A DNA stretch of 64,000 nt from Promicromonospora sp. Populi. Lineage in GTDB: Bacteria > Actinomycetota > Actinomycetes > Actinomycetales > Cellulomonadaceae. Shown piece by piece: positions 62,824 through 64,000 of the stretch. The translations under genes were made by a program, and so were the position numbers. The notes beneath the pieces are model-generated. The model was not told the DNA's origin, did no database searches, and saw nothing but the letters and a program-made list of their open reading frames with translations. The stretch spans positions 62,001 through 126,000 of the forward strand of contig NZ_CP163528.1 of assembly GCF_041081105.1 (NCBI RefSeq), given 5' to 3'. Within the stretch, counting starts at the first letter, position 1. Every line of letters begins with the position of its first letter.

Positions 62824-63839
62824 AGGTCCAGGTCCGCCAGCTGCTCCACCACCGAGGCGACGGCGTCGACGTTCCGCACGCCGGCCTCGGTCGCCGGGAA
62901 CGGCACCACCACGTAGCGCCCCTCCCTGACCGCCGTCATCTCACGGGTCGCGGCGTTGGACTCCAGGGACTCGATCTTGGCGTCCGCGGGGTTCCACGCG
63001 GCATCGACCAGCACAATGACGTCCGGGTCGGCCTCGACGACGTTCTCCCAGCCGAGCGAGGTCCAGGTGTCGTGCACGTCGGCCGAGACGTTGGTCAGGC
63101 CCGCCGCGTCCATGATCATCTGCGGTGCGCCGATGCCCGCGCCCACGTACGGGGTGTCCTCGCCCGAGGACCACCACAGCGCCGTCAGCCCGCGGTCGTC
63201 GGGCTCGATCGCCGCCAGCGCCGCACGCTGCTCCTCGACGAGCGCGGCCGCGGCGTCGTCGGCGTCGAACAGGGAGCCCACCTCCTCGATCTCCGCGAAC
63301 ACGGTGTCGAAGGTGAGCGGGTCCGGCATGTACCCGTCCTCCTTGCAGGCGGCTGGCGACACGTACGTGGCGACGCCGAGCCCGGCGAGGGTCTCGCGGT
63401 CGCCCGCCGTCTCTGCCGTCAGGTTGGACTCCCAGCCGGCGTAGACCAGGTCGGGTTCCAGCTCGAGCGTCGCCTCGGAGCCGGGCGCCTCATCGGCGAA
63501 CGGCTGCTCGACGGCGGGCACGGACGCCAGCGAGTCCGGCACCGGCCCGTCGAGGAACGCCGAGCCGACGATCTTCTCGCCCAGGCCGAGCGCCAGCAGC
63601 ATCTCCGTGGTGGACGACTTGATGGTCACCACCCGCTCCGGCGGCGCCTCCACCGTCGTCTCGAACCCGCAGTTGTCGAGCGTGACAGGAAAGCTGCCCG
63701 ACGCCGGCGTCGCGCCCCCGGCGTCGGACACACCGGCGTCGGACGCACCGGGAGCGGCGGCCGAGCAGGCGGCAAGAACAAGAGCCGCGGCAGCGGCGAT
63801 CGCGGGCAGGACGACGGGACGGACGTGGCGGGGGTTCAC
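62820..63839 (-). CDS. ABC transporter substrate-binding lipoprotein (putative F420-0 type)
   Basis: 339-aa lipoprotein of the class III (FhuD/BtuF-like) binding proteins. Signal peptide with lipobox AALVLAAC near residue 28. The mature start FPVTLDNCGFETTVEAPPER and VVTIKSSTTEMLLALGLGEK, with LWWSSGEDTPYVGAGIG later, follow actinobacterial proteins annotated as F420-0 transporter components. The GTG start at 63839 gives a proper signal peptide. First gene of the three-gene operon. Confidence 0.84.
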   Translation of the reverse strand: MNPRHVRPVVLPAIAAAAALVLAACSAAAPGASDAGVSDAGGATPASGSFPVTLDNCGFETTVEAPPERVVTIKSSTTEMLLALGLGEKIVGSAFLDGPVPDSLASVPAVEQPFADEAPGSEATLELEPDLVYAGWESNLTAETAGDRETLAGLGVATYVSPAACKEDGYMPDPLTFDTVFAEIEEVGSLFDADDAAAALVEEQRAALAAIEPDDRGLTALWWSSGEDTPYVGAGIGAPQMIMDAAGLTNVSADVHDTWTSLGWENVVEADPDVIVLVDAAWNPADAKIESLESNAATREMTAVREGRYVVVPFPATEAGVRNVDAVASVVEQLADLDL

Positions 63840-63988
63840 GCGATGGCTCCAGGGGTCGACGAACAGCCCACAGCCTGAAAAACCGTGGGGTGAGCAGCGA
63901 CGCGCCATCTCGCGTCCAGGTGGGAAGCGGCTCACAATGAGAGCCGCATCAGCGGGCCAAAGAGGGTCCCGCGACCCGCCGCCACGAT
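63840..63988 (-). promoter_or_regulatory. Promoter and ~135-nt leader of the ABC operon
   Basis: On the minus strand TATCGT (63988-63983) is a candidate -10 box, giving a leader of ~135 nt. It contains a hairpin GCGGCTC/GAGCCGC (63927-63947) and a second with CCCAC/GTGGG arms near 63870-63890. No known riboswitch motif is recognised (no B12 box). This is the only long structured leader in the window. Confidence 0.35.
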
Positions 63989-64000
63989 ACACCGGGCGGA

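Noticed and set aside
63840..64000. Cobalamin riboswitch before the BtuF/FhuD-like gene
   Set aside because: The B12-box and other conserved segments are absent.

Overview
The window is very G+C-rich (about 70% by eye), has dense short intergenic gaps, many GTG starts, TANNNT -10 boxes and several coenzyme F420 enzymes, so it is actinobacterial. The C50-carotenoid gene order crtB-crtI-crtYe-crtYf-crtEb, a D-aspartate-ligase/racemase pair (A4-type peptidoglycan bridge) and a secreted glycoside hydrolase under a LacI regulator point to Micrococcales, perhaps Promicromonosporaceae or Cellulomonadaceae. The genus is an inference.

Layout. 1-5.7 kb: the 5' part of valS (minus), an AraC-like regulator, a cyclase-fold protein, an F420-dependent LLM oxidoreductase and the F420 ligase cofE. 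5.7-12.4 kb: a minus-strand jetA-jetB-jetC set (Wadjet/MksBEF type SMC-like complex) with jetC frameshifted and no jetD, divergent from a small XRE regulator. 12.5-25.9 kb: housekeeping and accessory genes, including a 1248-aa secreted subtilase, a GGR-like flavoprotein, an acyltransferase, F420-type PPOX and Ddn-like reductases, a diaminopropionate ammonia-lyase homologue and RlmA. 25.9-30.8 kb: a PIN toxin-antitoxin pair, two abutting truncated genes, an ECF sigma factor coupled to a membrane protein and divergent from a Pro-rich lipoprotein, and an orphan sugar-binding lipoprotein.

31.3-43.8 kb: a polymorphic-toxin island. It holds a LamG/DNRLRE-like secreted protein, a ~2200-aa RHS protein with a C-terminal toxin (split by a single-base frameshift) and a low-G+C tail of immunity-type genes that contains an RHS-core relic. 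It is bounded by a 92-bp direct repeat derived from the 5' end of the neighbouring HhH-GPD gene.

43.8-53.5 kb: a TetR regulator with two clear operators and a divergent DUF1761-DUF1905 pair, then a MarR regulator divergent from the carotenoid operon, which continues into a TIGR01777 protein, a TspO homologue and a photolyase; together these look like a light/oxidative-stress unit. 53.5-56.6 kb: a LacI regulator and a GH39-like secreted glycosidase sharing the operator TCAAACCGGTTTGA. 56.6-58.7 kb: Asp/Glu racemase and D-aspartate ligase. 58.8-64 kb: an alpha/beta hydrolase, two GNAT proteins, a Ddn-like reductase and an ABC transporter of the putative F420-0 type.

Two themes run through the window. 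At least a dozen genes have a -10 box only 6-8 nt before the start codon, which predicts leaderless mRNAs. There are also several isolated one-base frameshifts (jetC, the LamG protein, RHS, a DUF1801 fragment), which may be real decay or sequencing error.
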